Counted from the stretch's first letter, positions 38,157-48,563 are shown. The stretch is 64,000 bases of DNA from Klebsiella oxytoca (GCF_009707385.1 NZ_CP046115.1:806001-870000); one strand, 5' to 3'. Notes: generated from the sequence alone by a model not told the origin. A program made the numbers and translations.

Positions 38157-38606
38157 ATGTCTAAATCAGTACAGAGCAACAGTGCGGTGCTGGTGCACTT
38201 CACCTTAAAGCTCGACGATGGCTCCACCGCAGAGTCAACCCGCAGTAACGGTAAGCCGGCGCTGTTTCGCCTGGGCGATACTTCACTTTCGGAAGGCCTG
38301 GAACAGCACCTGCTGGGGCTGAAAGAAGGGGATAAAACCACCTTTTCGCTGGAGCCGGACGCTGCCTTTGGCGTACCAAGCCCGGACCTGATCCAATATT
38401 TCTCGCGCCGGGAATTTATCGACGCGGGCGAGCCGGAAGTCGGCGCGATTATGCTCTTTACCGCAATGGATGGCAGCGAAATGCCCGGCGTGATCCGCGA
38501 AGTGAACGGTGATTCGATCACCGTTGATTTCAACCATCCGCTGGCCGGGCGTACCGTTCATTTTGATGTTGAAGTGCTGGAGATCGATCCGGCGCTGGAG
38601 GGGTAA
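38157..38606 (+). CDS. fkpB: FkpB (SlpA), FKBP-type peptidyl-prolyl isomerase
   Basis: A 149-residue FKBP-fold proline isomerase of the SlyD-like group with an inserted IF domain. Features include the N-terminal [29 protein letters not shown], and the C-terminal [20 protein letters not shown] signature. It is cytosolic, and its cluster place between lspA and ispH is conserved. ispH starts one base after its stop. Confidence 0.95.
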   Translation: MSKSVQSNSAVLVHFTLKLDDGSTAESTRSNGKPALFRLGDTSLSEGLEQHLLGLKEGDKTTFSLEPDAAFGVPSPDLIQYFSRREFIDAGEPEVGAIMLFTAMDGSEMPGVIREVNGDSITVDFNHPLAGRTVHFDVEVLEIDPALEG

Positions 38607-38607
38607 G

Positions 38608-39558
38608 ATGCAGATTCTGTTGGCTAACCCGCGCGGCTTCTGCGCAGGCGTTGACCGCGCTATCAGCATTGTTGAAAACGCGCTGACGCTATACGGCGCG
38701 CCGATCTACGTGCGTCATGAGGTTGTGCACAACCGCTATGTTGTCGATAGCCTGCGGCAGCGCGGCGCTATTTTTATCGAGCAGATTAGCGAAGTGCCGG
38801 ACGGTGCAATCCTTATTTTTTCCGCTCACGGCGTCTCTCAGGCCGTGCGCAACGAGGCGAAAGGCCGCGATCTGACGGTTTTTGATGCTACCTGTCCGCT
38901 GGTGACCAAGGTGCATATGGAAGTTGCCCGCGCCAGCCGTCGGGGTGAAGAATCCATTTTGATTGGTCACGCCGGTCATCCGGAAGTCGAAGGCACCATG
39001 GGCCAGTACAGCAACCCGCAGGGGGGGATGTACCTGGTGGAATCACCGGATGATGTCTGGACGCTGAATGTGAAAAACGACGCTAAGCTATCGTTTATGA
39101 CCCAGACGACGCTCTCGGTCGACGATACCTCTGACGTGATTGACGCTCTGCGCGAACGCTTTCCGAAAATCGTCGGGCCGCGCAAAGATGATATCTGTTA
39201 TGCGACGACCAACCGACAGGAAGCCGTCCGCGCTCTGGCCGGGCAGGCCGACGTAGTGCTGGTGGTAGGTTCGAAAAACTCCTCGAACTCAAACCGCCTG
39301 GCCGAGCTGGCCCAGCGAATGGGGAAAGCGGCGTATCTGATCGACGATGCGACCGATATCCAGGAAGTATGGGTGAAAGAAGCACAGTGCGTCGGCGTGA
39401 CCGCAGGCGCATCGGCTCCGGATATTCTGGTGCAGAACGTGATTTCGCGTCTGCAGGAGCTGGGCGGCGGCGAAGCGGTGCCGCTGGAAGGCCGCGAAGA
39501 GAATATTGTTTTTGAAGTGCCGAAAGAGCTGCGCGTAGACGTCCGTGAAGTAGAGTAA
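38608..39558 (+). CDS. ispH: IspH (LytB), 4-hydroxy-3-methylbut-2-enyl diphosphate reductase
   Basis: A 316-residue iron-sulfur enzyme for the last step of the MEP isoprenoid pathway, making IPP and DMAPP from HMBPP. The three cluster cysteines are in [12 protein letters not shown] (Cys12), [11 protein letters not shown] (Cys96) and [10 protein letters not shown] (about 197). The start at 38608 is set by homology ([14 protein letters not shown]) and lies one base after fkpB; the open frame extends upstream into fkpB but is not real there. A hairpin terminator follows before rihC. Confidence 0.96.
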   Translation: MQILLANPRGFCAGVDRAISIVENALTLYGAPIYVRHEVVHNRYVVDSLRQRGAIFIEQISEVPDGAILIFSAHGVSQAVRNEAKGRDLTVFDATCPLVTKVHMEVARASRRGEESILIGHAGHPEVEGTMGQYSNPQGGMYLVESPDDVWTLNVKNDAKLSFMTQTTLSVDDTSDVIDALRERFPKIVGPRKDDICYATTNRQEAVRALAGQADVVLVVGSKNSSNSNRLAELAQRMGKAAYLIDDATDIQEVWVKEAQCVGVTAGASAPDILVQNVISRLQELGGGEAVPLEGREENIVFEVPKELRVDVREVE

Positions 39559-39584
39559 GTTCTTTCCCGCCGGAGTGTGAGAAG

Positions 39585-39612
39585 ATGCCAGACCTGACGT
39601 CTGGCATTTTTT
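39585..39612 (+). terminator. Terminator of the ribF-ispH cluster
   Basis: A perfect 9 bp stem ATGCCAGAC / GTCTGGCAT with loop CTGAC, followed by five to six T. It lies immediately before the rihC ribosome site. Confidence 0.9.
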
Positions 39613-39623
39613 ATGGAGAAACT

Positions 39624-40538
39624 ATGCGCTTACCCATCATTCTGGATACCGATCCCGGCATTGATGATGCCGCGGCGATTGCCGCCGCGCTGTTCGCCCC
39701 CGAGCTGGATCTACAGCTGATCACCACGGTGGCGGGCAATGTGTCGGTGGAGAAAACCACCCGTAATGCCCTGCAGCTTCTGCATTTCTGGAACGCCGAT
39801 ATCCCGTTAGCCCAGGGCGCATCGATGCCGCTGGTGCGTCCGCTGCGCGACGCAGCCTCCGTACACGGTGAGTCAGGGATGGAGGGGTATGATTTCGTTG
39901 AACATAACCGCCAGCCGCTGGCAAAGCCCGCTTTCCAGGCGATCCGCGATGCGTTGATGCATGCATCGGAACCGCTGACTCTGGTGGCGATTGGCCCGTT
40001 GACCAACATCGCGCTACTGCTGACCCAGTATCCCGAATGCCGCTTTAACATCCGTCGCCTGGTGATTATGGGCGGCTCCGCCGGGCGCGGTAACTTTACC
40101 CCGAATGCGGAATTTAACATCGCCATCGATCCGGAAGCGGCGGCTAAGGTGTTCAACAGCGGGCTGGAAATCGTCATGTGCGGGTTGGACGTGACCAACC
40201 AGGCGATGCTGTCCCCGGAGTATCTCTCCACGCTACCAACGCTTAATCAGACCGGTAAAATGCTCCACGCGCTGTTTAGCCACTATCGTAGCGGCAGTAT
40301 GAGCAGCGGTTTGCGCATGCATGATCTGTGCGCGATCGCCTGGCTGGTTCGTCCTCAACTTTTCACCCTGGAACCATGCTTTGTGACGGTAGAAACCCAG
40401 GGAACGTGGACCTCCGGGACGACGGTGGTCGATATCGAAGGTAAACTGGGCCAACCGGCAAACGCCCGGGTGGCTTTGGGGCTGGATGTCGAAGGATTCC
40501 AGCGCTGGGCGGCCGAGGTAATTGCGCTGGCGCCTTAA
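39624..40538 (+). CDS. rihC: RihC, non-specific ribonucleoside hydrolase
   Basis: A 304-residue nucleoside hydrolase that splits purine and pyrimidine ribonucleosides to base and ribose. The calcium-binding motif [11 protein letters not shown] is at residues 8-18, and the catalytic-site histidine region is [11 protein letters not shown]. The start at 39624 has GGAG upstream and gives the E. coli length; the earlier in-frame ATG lies in the terminator stem. It follows the ispH terminator, so it needs its own promoter or read-through. Confidence 0.94.
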   Translation: MRLPIILDTDPGIDDAAAIAAALFAPELDLQLITTVAGNVSVEKTTRNALQLLHFWNADIPLAQGASMPLVRPLRDAASVHGESGMEGYDFVEHNRQPLAKPAFQAIRDALMHASEPLTLVAIGPLTNIALLLTQYPECRFNIRRLVIMGGSAGRGNFTPNAEFNIAIDPEAAAKVFNSGLEIVMCGLDVTNQAMLSPEYLSTLPTLNQTGKMLHALFSHYRSGSMSSGLRMHDLCAIAWLVRPQLFTLEPCFVTVETQGTWTSGTTVVDIEGKLGQPANARVALGLDVEGFQRWAAEVIALAP

Positions 40539-40569
40539 AAATAGGATAAACATCAGGGAGATGTACATC

Positions 40570-40932
40570 ATGGCTTATGGAGAAGCTTATCTAAAAGGCT
40601 GGAAAAACGCGTTTAATTTTTCCGGCGTGGCCAGCAGGCTGGAGTTTTGGTCTTTTTTTATCACCAATCTGCTGGTTCTGGCTCTACCGCTTGCGGCCTG
40701 TCTACTGGCGATGCAGTACCGTTATCAGTACGGGGTTTTGCTTTTTTACGCCGTGCCGCTCAGTTTTATCCTGCTGTTGGTGATGATCGTCCCCGTGCTG
40801 GCCGTTGGCTGCCGCAGGATGCACGATATCGGTCGTTCCGGCTGGTGGTTTGCCCTGTGCCTGATTATTCCCTGGTTTTTGATCGTCGCGCTGTGGCTGT
40901 GCTGCCTGAGGTCGGCCCCATCTTCTCGCTAA
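40570..40932 (+). CDS. DUF805-family small membrane protein (YhaH/YhaI-like)
   Basis: A 120-residue protein with three to four hydrophobic segments. It carries the DUF805 pattern: YLKGWKNAFNFSGVASRLEFW at the start and GCRRMHDIGRSGWWFAL before the last helix. The start at 40570 is nine bases after AGGGAG; the ATG at 40561 touches the Shine-Dalgarno and is unlikely. Function is unknown. Its end overlaps the end of the convergent LysR gene by 68 bp. It is 31 bp downstream of rihC on the same strand. Confidence 0.85.
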   Translation: MAYGEAYLKGWKNAFNFSGVASRLEFWSFFITNLLVLALPLAACLLAMQYRYQYGVLLFYAVPLSFILLLVMIVPVLAVGCRRMHDIGRSGWWFALCLIIPWFLIVALWLCCLRSAPSSR

Positions 40933-41809
40933 GATAATCAATCATCGCCCGCATTCTGGCGGGCATATGCTTGCTGCCCGACCACAGTAACCACAGCTGG
41001 CCGGAATAGCTGCTGATAAACTCCCATTCCTCTAAGACCTGCACAATCTCGCCGCGGGCCAGCGCCTCACGTGCGGTAAACAACGGCAGGCTACCGATGC
41101 CCAGATTCTGCTTCACGGCATCAAGGCGCACGGCGGTGTGGTTGGCGGCGTAACGGCCATGGGTCTGGATAGTTTCTGTCGTACCCTCGCGACGAAACTT
41201 CCAGCGCGAATCAGCGGGCGTTTCGCCAAGGCTGATACAGCTATGTTCACGCAGATCCTGCGGCGTGCGCGGCTTTCCATATTGTTCAAGGTAGCCTGGC
41301 GTCGCGCACACCACGTGGCTGATTGGCATCAGCGGCTTCCCGTGCAGTCCTGGCGATGGCGTATGGGTGATACGCAGCGCCAGATCGATGCCATCATCAA
41401 TAAAATCGAGAACCCGGTCTTCAAGCCGCAGGCAGACGTCGATCTGCGGATAGCGGGTAAAAAACTCCAGCATAAGCGGGTGAATGACAAACCGCCCCAC
41501 AGCTTTCGGCACGCTTAGCGTGAGCTTTCCCTGCGCTATTGCCTGGGTACTGCTGGCGGAATCCATAGCCAGGCGCGCCGACTCCACCATCCCCTGCGCA
41601 TGCTCATATACCGTCTTCCCGGCGTCGCTAAGGCGCAGCTTACGCGTAGTTCGGTGCAGCAGTTTGCAGCCCATCTCCTGTTCCAGGCGCGAGACGCTGC
41701 GGCTGATGGCGGAGGGCGTGGCGCCTGTCTGCCGCGCGACGGCGGAAAAGCTGCCCTGTTCAACAATCTGTACAAACAGAGCGAGGTCGGGTAGCAGGCT
41801 CAGATTCAT
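40865..41809 (-). CDS. LysR-family transcriptional regulator
   Basis: A 314-residue LysR-type regulator with helix-turn-helix at about residues 18-60 (FSAVARQTGATPSAISRSVS) and a C-terminal effector domain. It is divergent from the AlaX-type editing gene with 92 bp between starts, which suggests that it may control that gene. Its last 22 codons (STATARRSKTRE end) overlap the DUF805 gene on the other strand and look less conserved than the rest. No specific function is recognised. Confidence 0.85.
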   Translation of the reverse strand: MNLSLLPDLALFVQIVEQGSFSAVARQTGATPSAISRSVSRLEQEMGCKLLHRTTRKLRLSDAGKTVYEHAQGMVESARLAMDSASSTQAIAQGKLTLSVPKAVGRFVIHPLMLEFFTRYPQIDVCLRLEDRVLDFIDDGIDLALRITHTPSPGLHGKPLMPISHVVCATPGYLEQYGKPRTPQDLREHSCISLGETPADSRWKFRREGTTETIQTHGRYAANHTAVRLDAVKQNLGIGSLPLFTAREALARGEIVQVLEEWEFISSYSGQLWLLWSGSKHMPARMRAMIDYLSEKMGPTSGSTATARRSKTRE

Positions 41810-41901
41810 TTGTGCTTCCAGAGCAAAACTGCATTGATGTTATGCGGGATTATCCCTTTCAGGAATATCAATATACTGTCCTGACAAAGAGGAGAGCAAC
41901 C

Positions 41902-42531
41902 ATGACTGAACGACTTTATTACACCAGCGATGCGACTGAATGCCTGGCGCGAGTCGTCAATTGCTCAGGCGAAGCGGATGGCCGCTATGCCATTGAACTG
42001 GATCGTACGCTATTCCATCCGCAGGGCGGAGGGCAGCCTGCGGATCGCGGCTGGATCGACGAACTGACCGTCGAGAGCGTTGTCGCACGCGGCGAGAGTA
42101 TTATGCATATAGTTTCGCAGCCGCTACCGCCCGGCGAGGTGGCGATCCGGGTGGATGCTGACGCAAGACAGCTGCACGCCCGGCTACACACCGCCGGACA
42201 CCTGCTTGGCCAGGCCGGTGAACGTTCCGGTTGGCAGCCGGTCAAGGCTCATCATTGGCCGGGAGAGGGGCGCATTACTTTTGCCGCCGGGGCGAATGCT
42301 TCGCTTCCAGAAGCCAGCGCGCTGTTAAGGCAGGTAGAAGTCTGGCAGGCAGAGAATTTAAGGCGTCAGGTTTCTTTTGCCGGGAGGCGACGTAAGGTCG
42401 GGTTTGGCGATATGCCGGGCTATGCCTGCGGCGGCACGCACGTGACCAGCCTGTCCGAACTGGGAAAGGTCGTCATTACCCAAGTGAAGATGAAAAAAGG
42501 CCAGATGATTGTGAGTTACATCGTCGAATAG
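41902..42531 (+). CDS. AlaX-type alanyl-tRNA editing hydrolase
   Basis: A 209-residue stand-alone editing domain related to that of alanyl-tRNA synthetase, expected to deacylate mischarged tRNA-Ala (Ser or Gly). Zinc ligands are seen in LHTAGHLLG (HxxxH) and in CGGTHVTSL (CxxxH). The N-terminal LFHPQGGGQPADRGWI motif is typical. The start at 41902 follows AGAGGAGAG; upstream in-frame ATGs lie in the divergent promoter region. It is paired with a divergent LysR gene. Confidence 0.9.
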   Translation: MTERLYYTSDATECLARVVNCSGEADGRYAIELDRTLFHPQGGGQPADRGWIDELTVESVVARGESIMHIVSQPLPPGEVAIRVDADARQLHARLHTAGHLLGQAGERSGWQPVKAHHWPGEGRITFAAGANASLPEASALLRQVEVWQAENLRRQVSFAGRRRKVGFGDMPGYACGGTHVTSLSELGKVVITQVKMKKGQMIVSYIVE

Positions 42532-42576
42532 GCTAGTCACAGGAGATGCCACAGTTTACAGAGCATCTCCAGGGGC

Positions 42577-43284
42577 CTAAATATGCTCAGAATGTTTACC
42601 GTGGTAAATCCGTTCCGGCCTGCCGACCTTGCCATAGCTGATTTCAGCCTCCAGCAAGTCTTTTTTTACTCCTTGTTCTAAGTAGCGGCGGGCGGTGGTT
42701 TTACTGCTGCCGAGAATGCGCGCAAGGGAGTCTGCGGTATGGACTATCTCCGGGTCGGAAAAGAGCTGTAACACCCGGTTAAAGGTGCTTTCATCAATTC
42801 CACGCAGCGATGAACCGGCGGATTCCGTATGTTCTTTGGCCTGAATATTGAAAAGAGCGTCAACGTGCGTTTGGCTGGCCTGCTCGCTTGAGCGCAGGGA
42901 GCTGCGGTAGCGGGCAAAACGCTCAAGCGTGTGCTGCAATCGTTGATAGTGAACCGGTTTAATCAGGTAATCAAAAACGCCCATCCGCAGTGCTTCGCTG
43001 ATGGTATCCATATGGTTATCAGCGGTGATGAAGATGATGCGTCCTTTATAGTTAGTGTTCACGGCATGACGAATCAAATCGAGGCCTTTGCCATCGGGTA
43101 AGAAGTTATCCAGAAGAATCAGCTGGGGCTGATAGAGGCGAAGCATCTTTTTCGCGCTTTCCAGTTTATCCGCAATACCAATGACTGCGAACTGGGGAAA
43201 TTGTTTGATGGTATCCACCAGGATTTCCGCCAGCATAGGTTCGTCTTCAACGATCAGGGTTGTGATGCTATCCATGATGTTCAT
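42577..43284 (-). CDS. citB: CitB (DpiA-like), citrate-responsive response regulator
   Basis: A 235-residue response regulator of the CitB/DcuR group. The receiver domain (1-125) has the phospho-acceptor Asp in LILLDNFLPDGKG near residue 57, followed by a linker and a C-terminal helix-turn-helix (about 165-225, ADSLARILGSSKTTARRYLE). With CitA it activates citS-oadGAB-citAB and citCDEFG under anaerobic citrate conditions. It overlaps the citA end by 17 bp and is the last gene of that operon. Confidence 0.93.
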   Translation of the reverse strand: MNIMDSITTLIVEDEPMLAEILVDTIKQFPQFAVIGIADKLESAKKMLRLYQPQLILLDNFLPDGKGLDLIRHAVNTNYKGRIIFITADNHMDTISEALRMGVFDYLIKPVHYQRLQHTLERFARYRSSLRSSEQASQTHVDALFNIQAKEHTESAGSSLRGIDESTFNRVLQLFSDPEIVHTADSLARILGSSKTTARRYLEQGVKKDLLEAEISYGKVGRPERIYHGKHSEHI

Positions 43285-44911
43285 CTCGGGTCAGGGGGAT
43301 ATAAAGGGTAAAAATAGTGCCAAAAGGGATGTTGTCATCGATGACAATATTGCCGCCCGCCTGCTCAACGTAGCTGCGTACCAGCCATAGTCCGATGCCA
43401 TGATCGCCGCTGCCGCTGCTGGTGACGCCGCGTTCAAAGATACGATCGCGCATCGACTCATCTATCCCGCAGCCCTGATCGGCGATCTCGACTATCACTT
43501 CGTCGCCTTCACTGTTGATCAGGCATTCGATCTGTCTTGAACCTTGCGTCTGGCGTAGGGTGGCATTGTAGGCGTTATCCAGAAGGTTTCCGACGATCGA
43601 GATCCATTCATTGTGCGAAAGGGAGGAGGGTAACGTATCGACATAACATCCGGGATCGAATATCAGTTCTAAGCCAAGCTCCTTGGCGCGGTAGTATTTA
43701 CCAATCAGCAGCCCGGCAAGATGATTTACTTTAAAATTACGGGCAATAAAATCGAGCACTTTTTGGTGGCTTTCTGACTGCTGTTGAATGAGATCCAACG
43801 CGTTATCGTAGCGTTTTAAAAACAGCAGTCCGGCGATAGTGGAGATCAGATTACGATGCTCGTGCTGTACGGCGCGAAGATTATCCGCGTATTGCTGAAC
43901 CTGGCTGAGCTGCAGACTCAGAGTGTTGATATCATCTTTACTGCGAAAGCTAATGACCCAGCCCTGAGGCTCGCTATTAAGCGTTACGGCCATGCGGCTG
44001 GCAATCACTTTTATCTGGTTAAAAGTGACGATTTCGTCTTTTTTATTGGTCTGCGGCGCATCGTAGAAGAATGCTTCCTGAGAGATCACGCTGCTGATGC
44101 TTTTGCCAATCAGGAAAGTTTCCGGCTGGCTCAGGTTTAATAATCTCCTTGCGGTCTGGTTGATGGCGGTAATTCTGTAATGAGAGTCGATGGCTATCAG
44201 TCCCTCAAAGACCGATTCAAACAGGACGCTTTGCTGAATAAGCAGCTGCGATAGCTGCTGTGGTTCCATATTCAGCATCTGTTTTTTAATATGCAGCGAG
44301 AAGCGACGCGCGCAGTAGAGGAGCAGGAGCAACATAATTACCATCGGGATCATCAGCGATCCGATCTGTAAACTCAGCCAGTTCTCTAACTGTTCAATGG
44401 TATATCCCACAGAGACGATACCGAGCACTTTCCCGCTGCTGTCCTGGATCGGCGACTTGCCGCGTAATGAAGAGCCGAGCGATCCCTTACGTACCGACAC
44501 ATAGCTTTTGGCGTTGTACAGCGCCTCATCGCTGTCTCCTCCCTCCATATATTTACCGATCTCGTCAGGATTCACGTGATAGAGACGCTGACCTTTCGCG
44601 TCGCCGACGGTGATATAGGTGGCATCGGAAAACGAGCGCATTGGGTCGATAAGCGCTTTTATCCGCAGTAAATCGTGCTTTTCTACCGCCTCAACCAGCT
44701 CAGGCATGGCGGAGATCTGCATGGCCTGAATTAGCGCGCGCTGGCCGACCTGGTAATGCAGTCGTTCTTCCGTGATGCTGGTGATATACCATGACATGGC
44801 GAGCATCACGATTGTTGACGTAAACAGGATCAACAGGAAGATGCGGTTCTGGAACGAACGCCGGGCAAACCAGTGCGTGATTTTTCGGGTAAACATTGGG
44901 TGAATTGACAT
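43268..44911 (-). CDS. citA: CitA, citrate sensor histidine kinase
   Basis: A 547-residue sensor kinase. TM1 is near the N-terminus (IFLLILFTSTIVMLAMSWYI), then a periplasmic PAS domain that binds citrate (with the GSLGSSLRGKSPIQD region), TM2 (LMIPMVIMLLLLLYCA), a cytoplasmic PAS domain and the kinase. The H-box is VQHEHRNLISTIAGLL, the N-box is GNLLDNAYNATLR, and GIGLWLVRSYVEQ closes the ATPase. The start is put at 44911 (MSIHPMFTRKITHW) because it gives the length I recall for Klebsiella CitA; starts at 44986 or 44896 cannot be excluded, and no strong ribosome site decides it. Confidence 0.9.
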   Translation of the reverse strand: MSIHPMFTRKITHWFARRSFQNRIFLLILFTSTIVMLAMSWYITSITEERLHYQVGQRALIQAMQISAMPELVEAVEKHDLLRIKALIDPMRSFSDATYITVGDAKGQRLYHVNPDEIGKYMEGGDSDEALYNAKSYVSVRKGSLGSSLRGKSPIQDSSGKVLGIVSVGYTIEQLENWLSLQIGSLMIPMVIMLLLLLYCARRFSLHIKKQMLNMEPQQLSQLLIQQSVLFESVFEGLIAIDSHYRITAINQTARRLLNLSQPETFLIGKSISSVISQEAFFYDAPQTNKKDEIVTFNQIKVIASRMAVTLNSEPQGWVISFRSKDDINTLSLQLSQVQQYADNLRAVQHEHRNLISTIAGLLFLKRYDNALDLIQQQSESHQKVLDFIARNFKVNHLAGLLIGKYYRAKELGLELIFDPGCYVDTLPSSLSHNEWISIVGNLLDNAYNATLRQTQGSRQIECLINSEGDEVIVEIADQGCGIDESMRDRIFERGVTSSGSGDHGIGLWLVRSYVEQAGGNIVIDDNIPFGTIFTLYIPLTRDEHHG

Positions 44912-45020
44912 TAAAAGGTCATTTTCTCTTTTCTGACGGCCGACCGCGCTGAATCGGCCCACAGTTTTATTGATTTCAGAACACATCCTGATGGAATACG
45001 AAGTTTTACGTATCCCAGGG

Positions 45021-45202
45021 GCGCGGCTGACGCCTTATTGGGCTACGGACCGGCGCTGCCTGAGGTTTGGTAGCCCGGACAAGGCGCGTTAAGCGCCGCC
45101 TCCGGGAGAATCCCCGGGTTGCGGCTGACGCCTTATCCGGGCTACAGGCCCACGCGGTCTGGGGGTCTGGGTAGCCCGGCTAAGCGCAGCGCAAGCCGGG
45201 AA
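45021..45202. repeat. REP/BIME cluster between oadB and citA
   Basis: Four related units in alternating orientation: GCGGCTGACGCCTTATTGGGCTAC (quoted in part; about 45023-45046), TAGCCCGGAC...TCCGGGA (about 45071-45107), GCGGCTGACG..CCGGGCTAC (about 45121-45145) and TAGCCCGGCT...GCCGGGA (about 45171-45201). These are enterobacterial REP palindromes. Lying inside the operon, they could stabilise the upstream oadB mRNA end or reduce read-through into citAB. Confidence 0.88.
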
Positions 45203-45212
45203 TAATGCGCTT

Positions 45213-46514
45213 TTACATCGCCAGCACGTACTTGAGCATCACTCCGGCGGCGATCGCCGAGCCAATCACCCCGGCCACGTTCGGGCCCATTGCGTGCATC
45301 AGCAGGAAGTTTTGCGCGTCCGACTCCAGCCCCACCTTGTTCGACACCCGCGCCGCCATCGGCACCGCCGACACCCCGGCAGAGCCAATCAGCGGGTTGA
45401 TTTTGTTCCGGCTACACAGGTTCAGCAGCTTCGCCATCAGCACCCCCGCCGCCGTACCCACGCAGAACGCAATCACCCCCAGCACCAGAATGCCCAGCGT
45501 CTGCGGCTGCAGGAACTTGTCCGCCACCAGCTTCGCCCCCACCGACAGCCCCAGGAAAATGGTCACGATATTTATCAGCCCGTTCTGCACCGTGTCGCTC
45601 AGGCGCTCCACCACCCCGCTCTCGCGCATCAGGTTACCGAAGCAGAACATCCCCAGCAGCGGCGCCGCGTCCGGCAGCAGCAGCGCCACCAGCAGCAACA
45701 GCACCGCCGGGAAGAGGATTTTTTCCCGCTTACTCACCGTGCGCAGCTGCACCATGCGGATTTTTCGCTCCTTCTCCGTGGTCAGCGCTTTCATAATTGG
45801 CGGCTGAATCAACGGTACCAGCGCCATATACGAGTACGCCGCCACCGCGATGGCCCCCAGCAGCTCCGGCGCCAGCTTGCCCGACAGGTAAATCGCCGTC
45901 GGACCGTCTGCCCCACCGATGATGCCGATGGCCGCCGCCTGCGGCAGGGTGAAGCTGATAATGCCGAAGTAGTTCAGCGTCAGCGCCCCGAGCACCGTGG
46001 CGAAGATGCCGAACTGCGCCGCCGCCCCCAGCAGCAGGGTGCGGGGGTTGGCCAGCAGAGGGCCGAAGTCGGTCATCGCCCCCACGCCCATAAATATCAC
46101 CAGCGGGGCGATGCCTGAGCCGATGGCAACCTTATAAAAAATCGCCAGCACCCCGGCGGAGTAGCCCATATCCACCGCCAGGTCCTCCATCTGCCCCTGC
46201 ACCGACGGCAGGGCCAGGGCTAATGCCTCTTTGATGGCATGAACGTCCGGCGCGCAGTTGAGCTTCGCGGCAATCACCGCCAGCTGTCCGGCGTCGTGGT
46301 GGGCCAGCAGGCTCTCCAGCGCGGTCAATGCCAGCCCGGCCTCCGGAATATTTGACAGCAGACCGCCGAAGCCAATCGGCAGCAGCAGCAGCGGCTCGAA
46401 CTTCTTCGCGATGGCCAGCCACAGCAGCAGCAGGCTCACCAGCAGCATGATGGCCTGGCCGGCGCCGAGGTGCATCAGCCCCATCCCCTGAATCAGGGCG
46501 TTCAGACTTTCCAT
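45213..46514 (-). CDS. oadB: OadB, oxaloacetate decarboxylase beta subunit (Na+ pump)
   Basis: A 433-residue, about nine-helix membrane protein. It decarboxylates the carboxybiotin formed by OadA and couples this to export of sodium ions. The functional Asp is in [15 protein letters not shown] near residue 203, and [14 protein letters not shown] is the next conserved block. The length equals Klebsiella OadB. It follows oadA by 15 bp. The extreme C-richness of this strand region gives many spurious opposite-strand frames. Confidence 0.97.
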   Translation of the reverse strand: MESLNALIQGMGLMHLGAGQAIMLLVSLLLLWLAIAKKFEPLLLLPIGFGGLLSNIPEAGLALTALESLLAHHDAGQLAVIAAKLNCAPDVHAIKEALALALPSVQGQMEDLAVDMGYSAGVLAIFYKVAIGSGIAPLVIFMGVGAMTDFGPLLANPRTLLLGAAAQFGIFATVLGALTLNYFGIISFTLPQAAAIGIIGGADGPTAIYLSGKLAPELLGAIAVAAYSYMALVPLIQPPIMKALTTEKERKIRMVQLRTVSKREKILFPAVLLLLVALLLPDAAPLLGMFCFGNLMRESGVVERLSDTVQNGLINIVTIFLGLSVGAKLVADKFLQPQTLGILVLGVIAFCVGTAAGVLMAKLLNLCSRNKINPLIGSAGVSAVPMAARVSNKVGLESDAQNFLLMHAMGPNVAGVIGSAIAAGVMLKYVLAM

Positions 46515-46529
46515 TTCCGCTCCTTGTCC

Positions 46530-48299
46530 TTACGCCAGGGTCATCAGGGCGTCGCCCACCGAGACCGCATCGCCGGATTTCACCGTGATACCGCGCACGG
46601 TCCCGGCCTGCGCGGCGCGGATTTCGGTTTCCATCTTCATGGCTTCCAGAATCAGCAGCACCTCGCCTTCGGCCACGCTCTGGCCCTCAGTGGCAATCAC
46701 CTTCCAGATAGTGCCCGCCAGCGGGGCGGTTACCGGGGTACCTGCGCCTGCCGGAGCCGCAGCAGCGGCTGGTGCAGCGGTCGGAGCGGCCGCCGTCAGC
46801 TGGCTGATATCGCCGCCGTCGCTGACCTTCACCACAAAGGCTTTGCCTTCCACTTCCACGGTGTAGACGCCGGAGGCCGCCGGTTTATCTGCCTGTGCGG
46901 CGGGTTTCATTTCTTCCACCTGCGGTGCCGGTTCGAACGCCGCCGGATTATGGCGATTCTCAAGGAACGTCAGGCCGACCTGCGGGAACAGGGCCACGGT
47001 GAGCACGTCGTCGATGGCGTTTTCGGCAAGGGTGATGCCCTTTTCCTGCGCCTGGCGCTTCACATCGGTTTCCAGCACAGAAAGCTCCGGTTTCAGCAGG
47101 TCCGCCGGGCGGCAGGTTACCGGGGCGGCGCCTTCCAGCACTCTCGCCTGTAACGCCGCGTTGACCGGCACCGGCGTGTGGCCGTATTCCCCCTTCAGAA
47201 TGCCCGCCGTTTCCCTGGCAATGGTTTTATAGCGCTCGCCGGTGAGGACATTGAGCACCGCCTGGGTGCCGACAATCTGCGAGGTCGGCGTCACCAGCGG
47301 GATAAAACCGAGGTCCTCGCGCACCCGGGGGATTTCCGCCAGCACCTCATCCAGACGGTGGGCGGCGTTCTGCTGCTTCAGCTGGCCCTCAAGGTTGGTG
47401 AGCATGCCGCCCGGCACCTGGGCCACGAGAATACGGCTGTCGGTGCCCTTCAGCTGGCCTTCAAACTGATGATATTTTTTGCGCACCTCGCGGAAGTACG
47501 CCGCGATGCTCTCCAGCTTCAGGATATCCAGCCCGGTGTCATATTTTGTACCTGCCAGGGTGGCGACCAGCGCCTCGGTGGCCGGATGGCCGTAGGTGGC
47601 GCTCATGGAGGAAATCGCGGTATCGACGCCGTCGACGCCCGCCTCGATGGCTTTCAGCAGGGCCATCTCCGCCATGCCGGTGGTGGCGTGACAGTGCAGG
47701 TGCAGCCGGACGTCGTAGCGCTTCTTGATTTCGCTGACCAGCTCACAGGCGGCCATCGGGGTGAGAATGCCGGACATATCCTTGATGGCGATGGAATCCA
47801 CCCCGGTCTCCAGCAGCTGTTCGGTTAAATCCAGCCAGGTCTGCAGGCTGTGGGCCGGACTGGTGGTGTAGGAGAGGGTTCCCTGAGCGTGGGCGCCGTG
47901 GCTGCGCACCGCCTGAAGCGCCGCTTTCATATTGCGCGGGTCATTCATGGCGTCGAAGACGCGAAACACGTCCATGCCGTTTTTGACGGCGCGCTCAACG
48001 AAGCGCTCCACCACGTCATCGGCGTAGTGGCGGTAGCCCAGCAGATTCTGGCCGCGGAGCAGCATCTGCAGCGGGGTCTTCGGCATGGCCTTTTTCAGCT
48101 CGCGCAGGCGGACCCAGGGGTCTTCGCCGAGGAAGCGGATGCAGGCGTCAAAGGTGGCGCCGCCCCAGCATTCAAGGGACCAGTAGCCCGCGTCATCGAG
48201 GGCGGCCGCAACGGGGAGCATATCGTCGAGGCGCAGGCGGGTGGCGAACAGGGACTGGTGGGCGTCGCGCAGGACGACATCGGTAATGGCAACGGTCAT
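46530..48299 (-). CDS. oadA: OadA, oxaloacetate decarboxylase alpha subunit
   Basis: A 589-residue biotin protein. The N-terminal carboxyltransferase domain (TIM barrel, 1 to about 300) starts [15 protein letters not shown] and has the metal site region [16 protein letters not shown]. An association domain follows (about 300-440), then a Pro/Ala linker ([17 protein letters not shown]) and a biotinyl domain with EAMKMETE carrying the biotin-accepting lysine. It moves the carboxyl group from oxaloacetate to biotin, giving pyruvate. It is in the citS-oadGAB-citAB operon. Confidence 0.97.
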   Translation of the reverse strand: MTVAITDVVLRDAHQSLFATRLRLDDMLPVAAALDDAGYWSLECWGGATFDACIRFLGEDPWVRLRELKKAMPKTPLQMLLRGQNLLGYRHYADDVVERFVERAVKNGMDVFRVFDAMNDPRNMKAALQAVRSHGAHAQGTLSYTTSPAHSLQTWLDLTEQLLETGVDSIAIKDMSGILTPMAACELVSEIKKRYDVRLHLHCHATTGMAEMALLKAIEAGVDGVDTAISSMSATYGHPATEALVATLAGTKYDTGLDILKLESIAAYFREVRKKYHQFEGQLKGTDSRILVAQVPGGMLTNLEGQLKQQNAAHRLDEVLAEIPRVREDLGFIPLVTPTSQIVGTQAVLNVLTGERYKTIARETAGILKGEYGHTPVPVNAALQARVLEGAAPVTCRPADLLKPELSVLETDVKRQAQEKGITLAENAIDDVLTVALFPQVGLTFLENRHNPAAFEPAPQVEEMKPAAQADKPAASGVYTVEVEGKAFVVKVSDGGDISQLTAAAPTAAPAAAAAPAGAGTPVTAPLAGTIWKVIATEGQSVAEGEVLLILEAMKMETEIRAAQAGTVRGITVKSGDAVSVGDALMTLA

Positions 48300-48314
48300 G
48301 GATTCCTCCGTGAA

Positions 48315-48563
48315 TTAAGGGTTAAGGCGGCGATGGTGATGAATGGCGGCGACAATCACCGGCTTTAAGCGGGCGAAGTCGTCGGCGGGCGCGACAGGTG
48401 CGGAAGCCGGTTTTGGCGTCGGGGCCGGTTCGGGGAAGAAGCGGTTAACAGCGGCGGACATGCCGCGGATGGCGAAAATCAGCAGGAGCAGAAACGCCAG
48501 CACGAATCCCATGCCGAGAAACATCAGGGTGAAGCCTTCACCCAGCAGTACTGCATCACTCAT
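48315..48563 (-). CDS. oadG: OadG, oxaloacetate decarboxylase gamma subunit
   Basis: An 82-residue subunit with one membrane helix (about 9-33, [22 protein letters not shown]), a Pro/Ala-rich linker and a C-terminal His-rich end ([12 protein letters not shown]) that binds zinc and OadA in the family. The start is put at 48563 ([10 protein letters not shown]), giving the usual length; eight more codons are open upstream. It precedes oadA by 15 bp. About 160 bp separate it from citS. Confidence 0.93.
   Translation of the reverse strand: MSDAVLLGEGFTLMFLGMGFVLAFLLLLIFAIRGMSAAVNRFFPEPAPTPKPASAPVAPADDFARLKPVIVAAIHHHRRLNP

Noticed and set aside
45021..45202. CRISPR-like repeat array
   Set aside because: Repeats alternate in orientation and spacing varies; this is a REP cluster.
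45294..46118. A 274-codon His/Arg/Gln-rich frame
   Set aside because: It is the shadow of oadB; the repeat-like composition comes from its hydrophobic codons read backwards.
46470..47828. Plus-strand open frames opposite oadA and oadB (227 and 216 codons)
   Set aside because: Mirror frames of the GC-rich oad genes, rich in His/Gly/Arg and without ribosome sites.
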